A stretch of 64,000 nt of DNA from Hyphomicrobiales bacterium (GTDB lineage: Bacteria; Pseudomonadota; Alphaproteobacteria; Rhizobiales; Rhizobiaceae): positions 64,527-128,526 of the forward strand of contig UCIA01000006.1 in the NCBI GenBank assembly GCA_900472295.1, written 5' to 3'. The translations under genes and the position numbers were made by a program. Shown one piece after another: positions 53,611 to 63,202 of the stretch. The notes under the pieces are model-generated. The model was not told the DNA's origin and searched no databases. It worked only from the letters and a program-made list of their open reading frames with translations. The first letter of the stretch is position 1, and each line of letters starts with the position of its first letter.

Positions 53611-54798
53611 CTGGCGTACGACGACCCCCTGGCCAATTCCGGCACAGGCGCAGAGCAAAGCCTCGGCGCCAGGCTGTTTGCATGGTTTTCCTCGCCGACA
53701 AGACTGGAATCGGACGCGGTCCGTGCACGGCTTCTCGATACCACTTTCGACCGCAAATTCGCCGTCCTGTTCGGCACCGTCAGCGTCCTGATCCTTGCCG
53801 TCGGCGCCGCGGTCACCACCCGCGATTGGTGGCCATACGCCTGGATCGCGGCCGACCTGGGCCTTTTCGCAACGCGCGTCCTGTTGATGTGGGCGTGCGA
53901 GAAGGCCCGCGGGCGGGGCACGAAAGGCCCTCTGGCGGCTCTCATGGCCGCGGGTGCCACATGGTCCGTCATTTTCGGGCTTGGCTGCTACGGCTGCGTT
54001 GCCAGTGGCGACATGGCGCTTGCCGTGCTTGCCGCCCTGAATGTCGCCGGCGTCGTCGGCGTGGTGTCGTCACGCAATGCCGCGACTCCGCGCTACGCCA
54101 TCTTCGTGATGCTGGCGGTCATCCTGCCTTACTTTGCCGGCGCCTTGTTTTCCCCTGTGCCTGGAATGTTTGTCATCGGCATTCAGATGCCGTTCTTTCT
54201 GGCCGGCCTCATCATCGTGCTGCTGCAAAATCATGCCATCAGCGCCCGCTTGATCCGTGCCGAACTCGACAATCGCGAGCTGGCGATCAAGGACGCCCTG
54301 ACCGGCCTGCCCAACCGCATTTCGCTTCACGAAAAACTGCGCCATATGTGCCGCGATCTCGCCGCGCCGGCCGCCAATGGCGGCAAGCCGTTTGCCGTTC
54401 TCAGCATGGATCTGGACGGCTTCAAACTGGTCAATGACCGCTTTGGCCATGCGATCGGCGACGTGCTTTTGTGCAAGGTGGCCGAACGGCTGAAGCGCGC
54501 CTTCCGGCAGGACGATACGGTCTTCCGCATCGGCGGCGACGAATTCGTCATCCTTTTGCACGAGACATCCGAGATCGAGGCGACCTATCTGGCAAAACGC
54601 GCCATCGAGACGATTTCAGCGCCTTTCGAGCTTGGCCTTGGCCCCGCCATAAGCATTGGGCTGAGCATCGGAAGCGCCTTCGCGCCGGCGGATGGCGGCG
54701 ACCCCGACACACTTCTCACCAGTTCCGATCACGCCCTTTACGAAGCCAAGCGCAGAGGCAAGGGCCGCTACCGGGCACATGTGCGGGCCAAAGTCTGA
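53611..54798 (+). CDS. Membrane diguanylate cyclase (GGDEF), probable CTG start
   Basis: This cyclic-di-GMP synthase has a GGDEF domain with active site GGDEF (308-312) and I-site RQDD (299-302). The usual start codons in this frame begin only at 53884, inside a membrane helix. Upstream, the frame stays open with good codon bias and encodes membrane helices (FAVLFGTVSVLILAVGAAV; WIAADLGLFATRVLLMW). A GGAG site lies seven bases before CTG at 53611, giving (M)AYDDPLANS and 395 residues. If CTG is not used, the protein would be 304 or 303 residues. Confidence 0.75.
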   Translation: MAYDDPLANSGTGAEQSLGARLFAWFSSPTRLESDAVRARLLDTTFDRKFAVLFGTVSVLILAVGAAVTTRDWWPYAWIAADLGLFATRVLLMWACEKARGRGTKGPLAALMAAGATWSVIFGLGCYGCVASGDMALAVLAALNVAGVVGVVSSRNAATPRYAIFVMLAVILPYFAGALFSPVPGMFVIGIQMPFFLAGLIIVLLQNHAISARLIRAELDNRELAIKDALTGLPNRISLHEKLRHMCRDLAAPAANGGKPFAVLSMDLDGFKLVNDRFGHAIGDVLLCKVAERLKRAFRQDDTVFRIGGDEFVILLHETSEIEATYLAKRAIETISAPFELGLGPAISIGLSIGSAFAPADGGDPDTLLTSSDHALYEAKRRGKGRYRAHVRAKV

Positions 54799-54800
54799 CG

Positions 54801-54872
54801 CTCGAGAGCAATTCCAGGAAAAGTGTGAACGGTTTTCCGTCCGGAATTGCGTCGAAACAAAGAGATGGAGCG
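54801..54872. repeat. Palindromic repeat, inverted copy of the one after infC
   Basis: GCAATTCCAGGAAAAGTGTG and the following GGTTTTCCGTCCGGAATTGC match the complement of 7400-7466 almost base for base. It lies between the diguanylate cyclase and panE and touches the end of panE. Confidence 0.9.
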
Positions 54873-54874
54873 GC

Positions 54875-55888
54875 CTATCCGGTGACGGCTTCCGGTGGCA
54901 GTCCGGGTGACCCGCGCTTTTCCGTTTCGGCCTGCCGCACCAGCGCGGTGACCTGCTTCAGCAGCGGCGCCGGCGTGCCGGCTTTTTCGGCGAGGCGCAG
55001 AACCGCCCCCTGCAGTTCGTCGATCTCGGTCAAGCGGCCGCGCTGGAGATCATCCCACATGGACGAGCGCGCCTGCGGGTCGATGGCCAGCATGCGTCGG
55101 GCCAGACGCCTGAACAGCCAGTCCGGCAATCGGAGCAGTTTCGGCAGCAGGCCGGGACGCAAGGCCCCGATCTGCGCCGGCGCAATGCCTGACGTCTTCA
55201 TCGCGGCCAGCGCCTCGTCGATCTGACCGGCCAGGATTCGCCGCCAGCGGCGGTCGGCAAGCTCCGTTGCCAGCGGCAGGCCGGACAGCGCGACAAGCGC
55301 GTTGTTGAGGTTGAGCAGCAGCTTGCCCCACAGCACCGCCTTCATGTCACTGTGGGTTTCGACGCCAAGCCCTTCGACATCGAGGAGTGGGACAAGGCCG
55401 CCCTCCTCGATCATCACCTTGCCTTCTGAGGCGCGGTGGACGCGCAGCGGCACTTCGGCTTCCGCCGACTGGACGACATTGAACGGCACCATGCCGGCGA
55501 GCACGGTTCGCACGGGGAGCCCGGCGCGCAGCCTGTCGGCATTGCCGACGCCGTTCTGCAGGCTGACCACCGCCGCGTCCGGCCCGGCGTGGGCATCAAT
55601 CAGCGCCGCCATCTCTTCGGTGGCGCCGCTCTTGACCGTCACCAGGACCACAGCCGCGCCGGCGAGCGCGGTAGCCGGATCGGTGGTGACCGAAAGACCG
55701 CCCGGCTCGATGGACCGGTCGCGGCCGTCAAGGTCGGTGACGCGCAATCCACCCTGTCGCAGTGCTGCCTCGATGCGTGGCCGGGCAAGCAACACCACGT
55801 CGCGCCCGGCGAGCGCCAGGCAGCCGCCGGCGTAGCAGCCGATGCTGCCGGCGCCGGCGATGACGATCCGTTTTTCTTCGTTTGCCAT
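54875..55888 (-). CDS. panE: 2-dehydropantoate 2-reductase
   Basis: This 337-residue NADPH enzyme of the ketopantoate reductase family has GAGSIGCYAGGCLA (about 12-25), the KSGATEEM and LQNGVGNAD segments, and the C-terminal domain with the catalytic lysine region LWGKLLLNLNNAL. It makes pantoate for coenzyme A, though several paralogues of this family have other substrates. The last residues (PEAVTG) are encoded at the edge of a palindromic repeat, so the tail may have been changed by its insertion. Confidence 0.88.
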   Translation of the reverse strand: MANEEKRIVIAGAGSIGCYAGGCLALAGRDVVLLARPRIEAALRQGGLRVTDLDGRDRSIEPGGLSVTTDPATALAGAAVVLVTVKSGATEEMAALIDAHAGPDAAVVSLQNGVGNADRLRAGLPVRTVLAGMVPFNVVQSAEAEVPLRVHRASEGKVMIEEGGLVPLLDVEGLGVETHSDMKAVLWGKLLLNLNNALVALSGLPLATELADRRWRRILAGQIDEALAAMKTSGIAPAQIGALRPGLLPKLLRLPDWLFRRLARRMLAIDPQARSSMWDDLQRGRLTEIDELQGAVLRLAEKAGTPAPLLKQVTALVRQAETEKRGSPGLPPEAVTG

Positions 55889-56017
55889 CCTGTCGGCTCC
55901 GCAGCTGTCAGCAACTATACGACATGAAAACCATAATGTCGGCGGTATCGTCGGCCACTGGGCTGGCCCTCATGTCTGGCCGTGACAGGCCCTCAGCTTT
56001 CGACTATCGCTTTTGCC

Positions 56018-57211
56018 ATGACGCTGCCGACTGACCCCGCCGCAAACCTTGCCACCCTTATCCGTTGCGCCTCGGTGACACCGGCCGAAGGCGGCGCGCT
56101 CGCCGCACTGGAAACGATGCTGAAGCCGCTCGGCTTTTCCGTCGAACGGCCGGTGTTTTCCGAAGACGGCACGCCCGATATCGAGAACCTTTACGCACGG
56201 CGCTCCGGCAATGGGCCGCATCTGATGTTTGCCGGCCATACCGACGTGGTGCCGGTCGGTGACGAAGCATCATGGACGCATCCGCCCTTTGCCGCCGAAA
56301 TCGCCAAGGGCGAGATGTTCGGCCGCGGCGCCGTCGACATGAAGGGCGGCATCGCCTGTTTCATCGCCGCGGTGGCGCGTCATGTCGAGCAGAAGGGCGG
56401 CCCGAAAGGCTCGGTCTCGCTGCTGATCACCGGCGACGAAGAGGGACCGGCCATCAACGGCACGACAAAACTGCTCGACTGGGCGGCGGCCAAGGGCGAG
56501 AAATGGGACGCGGCCATCGTCGGCGAACCGACCAATCCCGACACGCTGGGCGACATGATCAAGATCGGCCGGCGCGGTTCGATGTCGGGCAGCGTCACCG
56601 TCAACGGCCGCCAGGGCCATGTCGCTTATCCGCAGCTTGCCGACAATCCGGTGCGCGGGCTGATGAGTCTTGTCGACGCCTTGCTGTCACCGGTCTTCGA
56701 CAAGGGGACCAAGGATTTCCAGCCGACCAATCTGGAAGTGACGTCGATCGATGTCGGCAACCCGGCGACCAATGTCATCCCGGCCAAGGCGACCGCGACG
56801 TTCAACATCCGCTTCAACGACAGCTGGACGGCCGAGACCGTGCAGGCCGAGATTCACAACCGCCTCGACCAGGCGGCCAAGCGCAAGAAATACCGGACCG
56901 GCAAGACGACGCCGGTCGACTATGAGCTGGTCTGGCGCGACCGGCCGAGCCATGTCTTCCTGACGCGCGACGACAAGCTTGTCGACACGCTGCGCGGCTC
57001 GATCAAGGCGGCGGTCGGCAAGGAGCCGGCATTGTCCACCTCCGGCGGCACCTCGGACGCCCGTTTCATCAAGGATTTCTGTCCGGTGGTCGAGTTCGGG
57101 CTGGTCGGCAAGACCATGCACATGGTCGATGAACGCGTCGCATTGGCCGACCTCGAGACGCTGACCCAGATCTATCAGCGCTTCATCGAAGACTGGTTCG
57201 AACAGGGCTGA
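56018..57211 (+). CDS. dapE: Succinyl-diaminopimelate desuccinylase
   Basis: DapE removes succinate from N-succinyl-LL-diaminopimelate, giving the precursor of lysine and murein. The 397-residue M20 peptidase-fold enzyme has H74 and D76 in [11 protein letters not shown], bridging D107 in [10 protein letters not shown], catalytic E141/E142 in TGDEEGPA and the final histidine in GKTMHMVDE. The ATG at 56018 ([10 protein letters not shown]) fits the family; a GTG 36 bases upstream is open too. It acts with dapD upstream. Confidence 0.96.
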   Translation: MTLPTDPAANLATLIRCASVTPAEGGALAALETMLKPLGFSVERPVFSEDGTPDIENLYARRSGNGPHLMFAGHTDVVPVGDEASWTHPPFAAEIAKGEMFGRGAVDMKGGIACFIAAVARHVEQKGGPKGSVSLLITGDEEGPAINGTTKLLDWAAAKGEKWDAAIVGEPTNPDTLGDMIKIGRRGSMSGSVTVNGRQGHVAYPQLADNPVRGLMSLVDALLSPVFDKGTKDFQPTNLEVTSIDVGNPATNVIPAKATATFNIRFNDSWTAETVQAEIHNRLDQAAKRKKYRTGKTTPVDYELVWRDRPSHVFLTRDDKLVDTLRGSIKAAVGKEPALSTSGGTSDARFIKDFCPVVEFGLVGKTMHMVDERVALADLETLTQIYQRFIEDWFEQG

Positions 57212-57213
57212 TC

Positions 57214-57816
57214 ATGCTTTCGGCGGACGAAACCTCTTCATCGCTCAACGGCGCCTGGCGGCTGATGCTCGGCAAGGCCGACGGATTGCGCCTGCTTGAC
57301 CTTTCGGCCGATGGTTTCTGGAATTCCTTCTTCGCCATCGTCGTGGCGGCGCCGGCGATGATCGTCGGCTGGGTCGGCACGGCCAACGAGATCGGCGATC
57401 CCAACGCCTTCGCCGGGCGCTTTGGCATGCTGATCCGCCTGGCGACCATCGACCTCAGCTCGTGGTTGCTGCCGCTGGTGGCGCTCGCTCTGGTCGCGTC
57501 GCGCGCCGGCATCGGCGACCGCTTTGTCCATTATGTCGTCGCCAGCAACTGGGCGTCGGCGATCACCGCCTGGATCATGCTGCCCGCAGCGCTGATCAGG
57601 CTCTTCCTGCCGCCACCCAACGCACTCCCCTCAACGGTGTGGCTGTTGTTGTTTTCGCTGTCACTGGTGCTGACCTGGCGGATGACCAACGCCACGATCG
57701 GAAAGGGGCCAGCTGTCGGGGCCGCAGTGTTCGCAGGCATGGTCGCGGCGTCGTTTGCCGTCGTGTTCGGTTTGGTAGCGCTGCTCGGCATCACTGTGCC
57801 GGCCACCCCGGCTTAG
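57214..57816 (+). CDS. Hypothetical integral membrane protein, 200 aa
   Basis: This protein has about five membrane helices after a short soluble start ([20 protein letters not shown]) and looks like the small Yip1-like or putative transporter proteins found beside dapE and truA in rhizobia. No enzyme motif is visible. It begins two bases after the dapE stop, so the two are probably co-transcribed. It ends in a four-base convergent overlap with truA. Confidence 0.8.
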   Translation: MLSADETSSSLNGAWRLMLGKADGLRLLDLSADGFWNSFFAIVVAAPAMIVGWVGTANEIGDPNAFAGRFGMLIRLATIDLSSWLLPLVALALVASRAGIGDRFVHYVVASNWASAITAWIMLPAALIRLFLPPPNALPSTVWLLLFSLSLVLTWRMTNATIGKGPAVGAAVFAGMVAASFAVVFGLVALLGITVPATPA

Positions 57817-58568
57817 GATCCGTCCGGATAATCGACACCGATCAGAAAAAGCCCATCCGGCGGCGCCACCTGGCCGCAGGCGGCGCGGTCTTGCGCGTCG
57901 AGCGCGGCCTTGAGGTCGGCAGCGGTCCAGCCGCCGTCGCCGACGCGTTTCAGCGACCCGACCATCGAGCGTACCTGATTGTGCAGGAACGAACGCGCCG
58001 AAGCCCTGACTTCGATAAGGTCGCCCTGGCGGCTCACATCGAGCCGCTCCAGCGTCCGCAGCGGGCTGTTGGCCTGACACTGGGTCGAGCGGAAGGTGGT
58101 AAAGTCATGCCGGCCGAGCAGGACTTTCGCCGCTTCGTGCATGGCGTCGGCATCGAGCCGCTTCGGCACCCACCAGACCTTGCCCTTTTCCATCGCAGCC
58201 GGCGCGCGCCGGTTGAGGATGCGGTAGAGATAGTGCCGCCCGGTGGCCGAGAAACGAGCGTCGAAATCGTCGGAGACAAGTGTCGCCTGCAGGACGGCGA
58301 CATGCGCCCCCGCCGCCTGCAGATGCGCGTTGATGGCGTCGCGCACCTTGTCGTTTGGCCACGCCTTGGCGAGGTCGACATGCGCCACCTGGGCGGTCGC
58401 ATGCACGCCCGCATCAGTGCGGCCGGCGGCGCGTATCCGCACCGCCTCGCTCGAGAATTTCTCGATCGCCTGCTCTATCGCCTGCTGCACCGAAGGCTGA
58501 TCCGCCTGGTGCTGCCAGCCGGCGAAGAGGCTGCCGTCATATTCGATATCGAGACGAAAACGCGGCAT
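57813..58568 (-). CDS. truA: tRNA pseudouridine(38-40) synthase
   Basis: TruA converts uridines 38-40 of the tRNA anticodon arm to pseudouridine. The 251-residue product starts [20 protein letters not shown], has the catalytic aspartate D52 in GRTDAGVHA, and keeps the [15 protein letters not shown] segment and the C-terminal [13 protein letters not shown] end. The frame is open for 63 more codons upstream but that part overlaps the GNAT gene. It follows fmt and the GNAT gene, as in other rhizobia. Confidence 0.96.
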   Translation of the reverse strand: MPRFRLDIEYDGSLFAGWQHQADQPSVQQAIEQAIEKFSSEAVRIRAAGRTDAGVHATAQVAHVDLAKAWPNDKVRDAINAHLQAAGAHVAVLQATLVSDDFDARFSATGRHYLYRILNRRAPAAMEKGKVWWVPKRLDADAMHEAAKVLLGRHDFTTFRSTQCQANSPLRTLERLDVSRQGDLIEVRASARSFLHNQVRSMVGSLKRVGDGGWTAADLKAALDAQDRAACGQVAPPDGLFLIGVDYPDGS

Positions 58569-58587
58569 GGCGATCGACACTCGCCGT

Positions 58588-59094
58588 TCAGGCGGCGAGT
58601 GCGGTAAATGCCTGGGCGTAGACCAGTTTGCCTTTTTCGGGTGCGTCACCCCAGGCCAGCGCCTGCAGCGCGTCGCCCTGGTATTCGCTCTCGAAGTTTT
58701 CGGCGCGCGCATGGCTGTAGCCGAAGCGGCCATAATAGGCCGGATCGCCCAGCACAACCGCGAGCGTTTCGCCGGCGTCCTTGAGGCGGATATGCGCCTC
58801 GCGGATCAGCGCACCGCCAATGCCCGAGCCGTGGAACGAGGGTTCCACCGCCAGCGGCGCCAGCGCCACGGCTGCAAACTGCTTGCCGCCATTCTGGACA
58901 AACAGCCTGGAAAACAGAATGTGTCCGACCACCTGGCCGTCTTCTTCCGCCACCAGTTCAACAACGGCGTCGCCGCCGGTGACCAGCGCATCGACCAGCC
59001 CGGCCTCCGCCTGCTGGCCAAATGCGTGTTCCTCGACGAGGCGAATAGCCTCGCGGTCCCGCGGCGTCGCGCCGCGTATCGACATCATGCTCAT
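58588..59094 (-). CDS. GNAT-family N-acetyltransferase
   Basis: This 168-residue acetyl-CoA-dependent enzyme has the acetyl-CoA loop [13 protein letters not shown] and typical beta-alpha pattern, of the small YhbS-like group ([17 protein letters not shown]). The substrate is unknown. Its start overlaps the fmt stop by four bases (ATGA-like), so it is coupled to fmt, and truA follows. Confidence 0.9.
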   Translation of the reverse strand: MSMMSIRGATPRDREAIRLVEEHAFGQQAEAGLVDALVTGGDAVVELVAEEDGQVVGHILFSRLFVQNGGKQFAAVALAPLAVEPSFHGSGIGGALIREAHIRLKDAGETLAVVLGDPAYYGRFGYSHARAENFESEYQGDALQALAWGDAPEKGKLVYAQAFTALAA

Positions 59095-60062
59095 GAGAAC
59101 TTCATTCCTTTTTCGATCTTGGCCCCGCGCAGAAACTCCTGCGCGGCGGCAGGCTTTCCGCCCGCCCGTTGAACTTCGACCAGCCTGATTGCGCCTGTTC
59201 CGCAGGCGACCGTCAGCCGGTCATCGAGAATTCCTCCCGACTCGCCCAAAACTTCCGAAAGTGCCAAATCTTCGGAAAACGATTGGCCTTCAGAAAGTGT
59301 CGAGCGAAGCAGTTTCAGCCGTTCCGTACGGCCGCCAATGTCAATCTCGCACCAGGCGCCGGGGAAAGGCGACAGGCCGCGAATGTGATTGTGGACCTCG
59401 CCTGCCGGCCGCGTCCAGTCCACACGCGTCTCCGATTTATCGATTTTCCTGGCGTAGGTCACCCCGTCGGCCGCCTGCAAGGTTGATGCCAGGGTATTTG
59501 TCCCCAATCGGGACAGTGCTTCCACCATCAGTGTGGCAGCACTATGCATCAGCCGATCGTGCAGGTCGCCGGCCGTCATATCGGGGTCGATGGCACATTT
59601 TTCAACCATTGCCACCGGACCGGTGTCGAGCCCTTCCTCCATGCGCATCACCATCATGCCGGTCTCGGTGTCGCCGGCCATGATGGCGCGCTGGATGGGA
59701 GCGGCACCGCGCCAGCGCGGCAAAAGCGAGGCGTGGCCGTTGAGACAGCCGAACCGCGGCGCATCCAGAACAGCCTTCGGCAACAGCAGACCATAGGCGA
59801 CAACAACGGCGACATCGGCCCGCAAGGCACGGAAAGCGGCCTGCTCGGCCTCGCCTTTCAGTGAGGTCGGCGTGCGCACCTCAATACCCAGCCGCTCGGC
59901 CTCTCGCTGCACCGGCGACGACGTCAATTCCAGTCCACGGCGACCGGCAGCGCGCGGCGGCTGGGTGTAGACGGCTGCTATCTCGTGCCCGGCTTGCGCA
60001 ATCGCGCGCAGCACCGGCACGGAGAATTCAGGCGTACCCATGAAGATGACGCGAAGCGGCAT
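59091..60062 (-). CDS. fmt: Methionyl-tRNA formyltransferase
   Basis: Fmt formylates initiator Met-tRNA. The 323-residue product has the N-terminal [10 protein letters not shown], the catalytic N108, H110 and D146 ([20 protein letters not shown]) and the C-terminal OB-like domain. Glycine replaces the common isoleucine in NIH, a variant also usual in rhizobia. Normally def lies directly upstream; here a toxin-antitoxin pair separates them. Confidence 0.97.
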   Translation of the reverse strand: MPLRVIFMGTPEFSVPVLRAIAQAGHEIAAVYTQPPRAAGRRGLELTSSPVQREAERLGIEVRTPTSLKGEAEQAAFRALRADVAVVVAYGLLLPKAVLDAPRFGCLNGHASLLPRWRGAAPIQRAIMAGDTETGMMVMRMEEGLDTGPVAMVEKCAIDPDMTAGDLHDRLMHSAATLMVEALSRLGTNTLASTLQAADGVTYARKIDKSETRVDWTRPAGEVHNHIRGLSPFPGAWCEIDIGGRTERLKLLRSTLSEGQSFSEDLALSEVLGESGGILDDRLTVACGTGAIRLVEVQRAGGKPAAAQEFLRGAKIEKGMKFS

Positions 60063-60106
60063 TTTTGTTCCGAGACCTTGTTCTCTACCTGCGCTGTTAA
60101 GTCGGC

Positions 60107-60523
60107 TCAGGCTTCAAACGGGTTTACCCGCTTCAGGTCAAGCCCATCAAAGTCCCTGACATTGCTGGTGGCAAGCGTGGCGTCATGGGCGAGGCAAATC
60201 GCGGCGATCATGGCATCTTTGGTTTCGACTGGTCGGCCAGCCAGCCGTCTTGCAGCGGTAATGCGGCCATACTGTTCTGCAGCCATATCCCCAAAAACCA
60301 GGATCCGACCGGAGAATTCGCCCCTGATCCTCGATATGCGTTCCAGGAGGCCATTCCGGCGTATAGCGTCCTGAACGAGGTACGCTCCGAAATAGAGCTC
60401 CGCGAAAACAATGGTGGAAAGAAAAAGGGTCGCCGGCTCCTGGTCATTCAGCCACGCGAGAACGTTTTGGCTTCGTTGCCGCGCCAGTACGTCCGAGATG
60501 ACGTTTGTGTCCAGTACGATCAT
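60107..60523 (-). CDS. vapC: PIN-domain toxin (VapC family)
   Basis: This 138-residue endoribonuclease-type toxin has the PIN acidic residues D5 in VLDTNVIS, E42 in FAELYFG, D103 in ETKDAMIAA and D124 in NVRDFDG. The target RNA is not known; VapC toxins usually cut tRNA or rRNA. It lies five bases after the antitoxin gene. Both look intact. Confidence 0.93.
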   Translation of the reverse strand: MIVLDTNVISDVLARQRSQNVLAWLNDQEPATLFLSTIVFAELYFGAYLVQDAIRRNGLLERISRIRGEFSGRILVFGDMAAEQYGRITAARRLAGRPVETKDAMIAAICLAHDATLATSNVRDFDGLDLKRVNPFEA

Positions 60524-60528
60524 TCCAG

Positions 60529-60792
60529 TCAGCGGAAATCAGGCGGCCCACGATCGGGCTCGCTTCGCGACTTCGCTATCTCCTGAATTTCGTCCTCGGT
60601 GAAGAAACTGTCATCGCCGACGAGCGAATAGAGGCGATCCCCTGCCTTTCCGGTGCTGGCAATTTGTGTTGCAAAACCCTTCTGGATCAAGACGACCGCT
60701 TCTTCCGAAAGGCTGCGCCTGTTCAGGCGCGCGCTTTCCTCAAGACGCCGTTTCAATTCCGGATTGATTCCACGTATCAGCATGTCGCCCAT
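60529..60792 (-). CDS. vapB: VapB/FitA-type antitoxin
   Basis: This 87-residue protein has an N-terminal ribbon-helix-helix (MLIRGINPELKRRLEESARL) typical of FitA-like antitoxins, and an acidic C-terminal tail that should wrap the toxin. GGAGG five bases before the ATG at 60792 supports the start. A perfect palindrome 16 bases upstream is the likely operator for autoregulation by the VapBC complex. Confidence 0.9.
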   Translation of the reverse strand: MGDMLIRGINPELKRRLEESARLNRRSLSEEAVVLIQKGFATQIASTGKAGDRLYSLVGDDSFFTEDEIQEIAKSRSEPDRGPPDFR

Positions 60793-60806
60793 TGGCACCT
60801 CCAGTC

Positions 60807-60823
60807 TGATATCATTGATATCA
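60807..60823. promoter_or_regulatory. VapBC operator palindrome
   Basis: TGATATC-ATT-GATATCA has perfect 7-bp arms and lies directly upstream of the antitoxin ribosome site. Autoregulation through such dyads is typical for FitAB/VapBC pairs. Confidence 0.65.
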
Positions 60824-60893
60824 CAGCAAGCCGGTATTTTCAATCGAAGCTACCGAGGCTGACGGCCAGCCGGAGCTCCGATAGAGCAATGCC

Positions 60894-61424
60894 CTATCCC
60901 GCCAGTCTGCCCGGCGCCTTGTCCTTGGCGAGCTTCTTGAACTTCTTGACCACCATGTCGCGCTTCAGCTTCGAAATGTGGTCGATGAACAGCACGCCGT
61001 TGAGGTGGTCGATTTCGTGCTGCAGGCAGGTCGCCATCAGGCCTTCGGCCTCGATCTCCTGCAGCTTGCCGTCGCGGTCGAGATATTTTACCCGCACCGA
61101 AGCCGGGCGCTCGACCTCGGCATAATAGTCCGGGATCGACAGGCAACCTTCCTCGTAGACCGAGCGGACGTCGGCGCTGGCGAGGATCTCGGGATTGATG
61201 AAGACATGCGGCGCCGGCGTTTCATCCTCTTTGGCGAGGTCGATGACCAGCATGCGCAGCGGCTCGCCGATCTGGATCGCCGCGAGGCCGATGCCGGGCG
61301 CGTCATACATGGTCGCCAGCATGTCGTCGGCCAGTTTACGCAAGGCAGAGTCGACGCGTTCGGCCGGTTTGGAAACCTGGCGCAGGATGGGATCGGGCAG
61401 GATGATGAGCGGCTTGATCGACAT
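60894..61424 (-). CDS. def: Peptide deformylase
   Basis: Def removes the formyl group from nascent proteins. The 176-residue product has all three motifs: [10 protein letters not shown] (45-54), EEGCLS with metal ligand C94, and QHEIDHLNG with H136, E137 and H140. It faces rmuC across about 100 bases and is upstream of the VapBC pair and fmt, which together probably formed an original def-fmt operon. Confidence 0.97.
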   Translation of the reverse strand: MSIKPLIILPDPILRQVSKPAERVDSALRKLADDMLATMYDAPGIGLAAIQIGEPLRMLVIDLAKEDETPAPHVFINPEILASADVRSVYEEGCLSIPDYYAEVERPASVRVKYLDRDGKLQEIEAEGLMATCLQHEIDHLNGVLFIDHISKLKRDMVVKKFKKLAKDKAPGRLAG

Positions 61425-61527
61425 GGCGTCTCACCTAAAACGTCGCAGGAAAAGCGTCAACCGGTGCGGTGGGCGGCCGTTCACGTTTTGATCTGTGCCA
61501 GACCGGCGAATCGGCTATGCTTGGGGG

Positions 61528-62787
61528 ATGAACGACCTCAGCACCATTCTTTCCGAGCCGATTGCCCGGCTCGGCGCCACCATAATCACGCTTGGCCATG
61601 CGCTGGCCTTCGGCGCGATTCTGTTTGTCGGCTTGTTCCTGGCGCTTGTCGTCGGCCTGTGGCGGTCGGCCAAAGCGCGCACCATCGCCGCCACCGAGGC
61701 CGCCGACCTCGCCCGCGACGCCGAGGCGCGGATGGCCGGCATTCTGCAAAGCCAGGCCGAGATGCAAGGCCGCATGGGCGCCATCGCCGAGGTGTTCGGC
61801 ACAAGGCAGGCCGAACTCAACCAGTCGATCGGCCAGCGCCTCGACGCCATGACCGGCCGGCTCGGCCAGACCATGACCGAACAGACCAAATCCACACATG
61901 AAAGCCTTGCCAAACTGCAGGAGCGGCTGGCGGTCATCGATACCGCGCAGGGCAACATCCAGTCGCTTGCCGGCCAGGTCGTGCAGTTGCAGGCGATCCT
62001 GTCCAACAAGCAGACGCGCGGCGCCTTTGGCCAGTCGCGCATGGAGGCGATCGTCGCCGACGGCCTGCCGATGGGCGCCTACGAGTTCCAGGCGACGCTG
62101 TCGAATGGCAGCCGTCCCGACTGTGTGATCAAAATGCCGAACGACGCGCCGAGGCTCGCCATCGATGCCAAGTTCCCGCTCGAAGCCTGGAACGCCATCC
62201 GCGCCGCCGATGGCGCCGAACTGCAGAAGGTCGCGGCACAGGCCTTCCGCCGCGATATTGAAATCCATATCCGTGATATCTCGGAAAAATACCTGATCCA
62301 GGGCGAGACCCAGGACACAGCCTTCATGTTCGTGCCGTCGGAATCGGTGTTCGCCGAAATCCACGAGAATTTCGACGCCCTCATCCAGAAGGCGCACCGC
62401 GCCCGGGTCATCATCGTTTCGCCGTCGCTGCTGATGCTGTCGATCCAGGTCATCCAGGCGATCCTCAAGGATGCCCGCATGCGCGAACAGGCGCATCTGA
62501 TCCAGGGCGAGGTTATCCGGCTGATGGAGGATGTCGGGCGCGTCGACGAACGGGTGCGCCGGCTACAGACGCATTTCACCCAGTCGGCCAAGGACATCGA
62601 CGACATATTGGTGTCAACGTCGAAAGTGACCAAGCGCGGCCAGAAGATCGAGGCGCTGGAGTTTGGCGCGCAGCCTGGCGAAGGCGACGTCGAGATCACA
62701 CGCCCGGCCGTTGCGAAAGCCGATACGCGCGTCGCCGATTCGAAGACCGGGCAGTTGAGGCTGAGGGTCGTCGAAGGCGACGACTGA
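61528..62787 (+). CDS. rmuC: DNA recombination protein RmuC
   Basis: This 419-residue protein has an N-terminal membrane anchor (about 23-45), a long coiled coil and the RmuC nuclease-like domain with NGSRPDCVIKMP, LAIDAKFPLEAW and FVPSESVFAEIHE. RmuC limits recombination at inverted repeats, and the catalytic-type Asp/Lys of the PD-(D/E)xK fold (DCVIK, DAKFP) are present. The ATG after GGGGG is chosen; the frame opens 11 codons earlier at a weaker site. Confidence 0.94.
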   Translation: MNDLSTILSEPIARLGATIITLGHALAFGAILFVGLFLALVVGLWRSAKARTIAATEAADLARDAEARMAGILQSQAEMQGRMGAIAEVFGTRQAELNQSIGQRLDAMTGRLGQTMTEQTKSTHESLAKLQERLAVIDTAQGNIQSLAGQVVQLQAILSNKQTRGAFGQSRMEAIVADGLPMGAYEFQATLSNGSRPDCVIKMPNDAPRLAIDAKFPLEAWNAIRAADGAELQKVAAQAFRRDIEIHIRDISEKYLIQGETQDTAFMFVPSESVFAEIHENFDALIQKAHRARVIIVSPSLLMLSIQVIQAILKDARMREQAHLIQGEVIRLMEDVGRVDERVRRLQTHFTQSAKDIDDILVSTSKVTKRGQKIEALEFGAQPGEGDVEITRPAVAKADTRVADSKTGQLRLRVVEGDD

Positions 62788-62797
62788 GCCGCGCCCG

Positions 62798-63202
62798 CTA
62801 CTGCTCCTCGACGACGCTGATCCCCTCGAATTCAGGCAGCCAGTGCAGCGCTGAGCTGTGCCATTTTTGCTGTGTCGGAACCAAATCCTCTCGTTGGTGC
62901 GCGGTTCCCGCCCTGATCCCATAGACCTTTGGGCCGTCGCCAACAGACGTCGCGTAAAGATGCGAACCGCAGTCTCCGCAAAAGGCCTGGGCTCGCTTGG
63001 CGCCGCTCGATCCTGTCTTGATATAGACCTTCGGCGTCCCCTTGGTGATCCGGTAGTGGTCCTCAGGCGCGGGAACGGTCACACGAAACGCAGTGCCGGT
63101 CAGCTGCTGGCAATCCGTACAGTGACAGATGGAGGTCTTTTCCGGGTCGACCTCTGCTTCATAGGTGATGGCTCCGCAATGACACCCACCGTCGATTTTC
63201 AT
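62798..63202 (-). CDS. GFA-fold zinc protein
   Basis: This 134-residue protein has the GFA cysteine pattern GGCHCGAI (C7, C9), CHCTDCQQ and AFCGDCGSHL. It is a second, distantly related member beside that in the pheST operon. The reaction is unknown. GGAG five bases before the ATG supports the start, which lies inside the 3' end of the CDF transporter frame. Confidence 0.9.
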   Translation of the reverse strand: MKIDGGCHCGAITYEAEVDPEKTSICHCTDCQQLTGTAFRVTVPAPEDHYRITKGTPKVYIKTGSSGAKRAQAFCGDCGSHLYATSVGDGPKVYGIRAGTAHQREDLVPTQQKWHSSALHWLPEFEGISVVEEQ

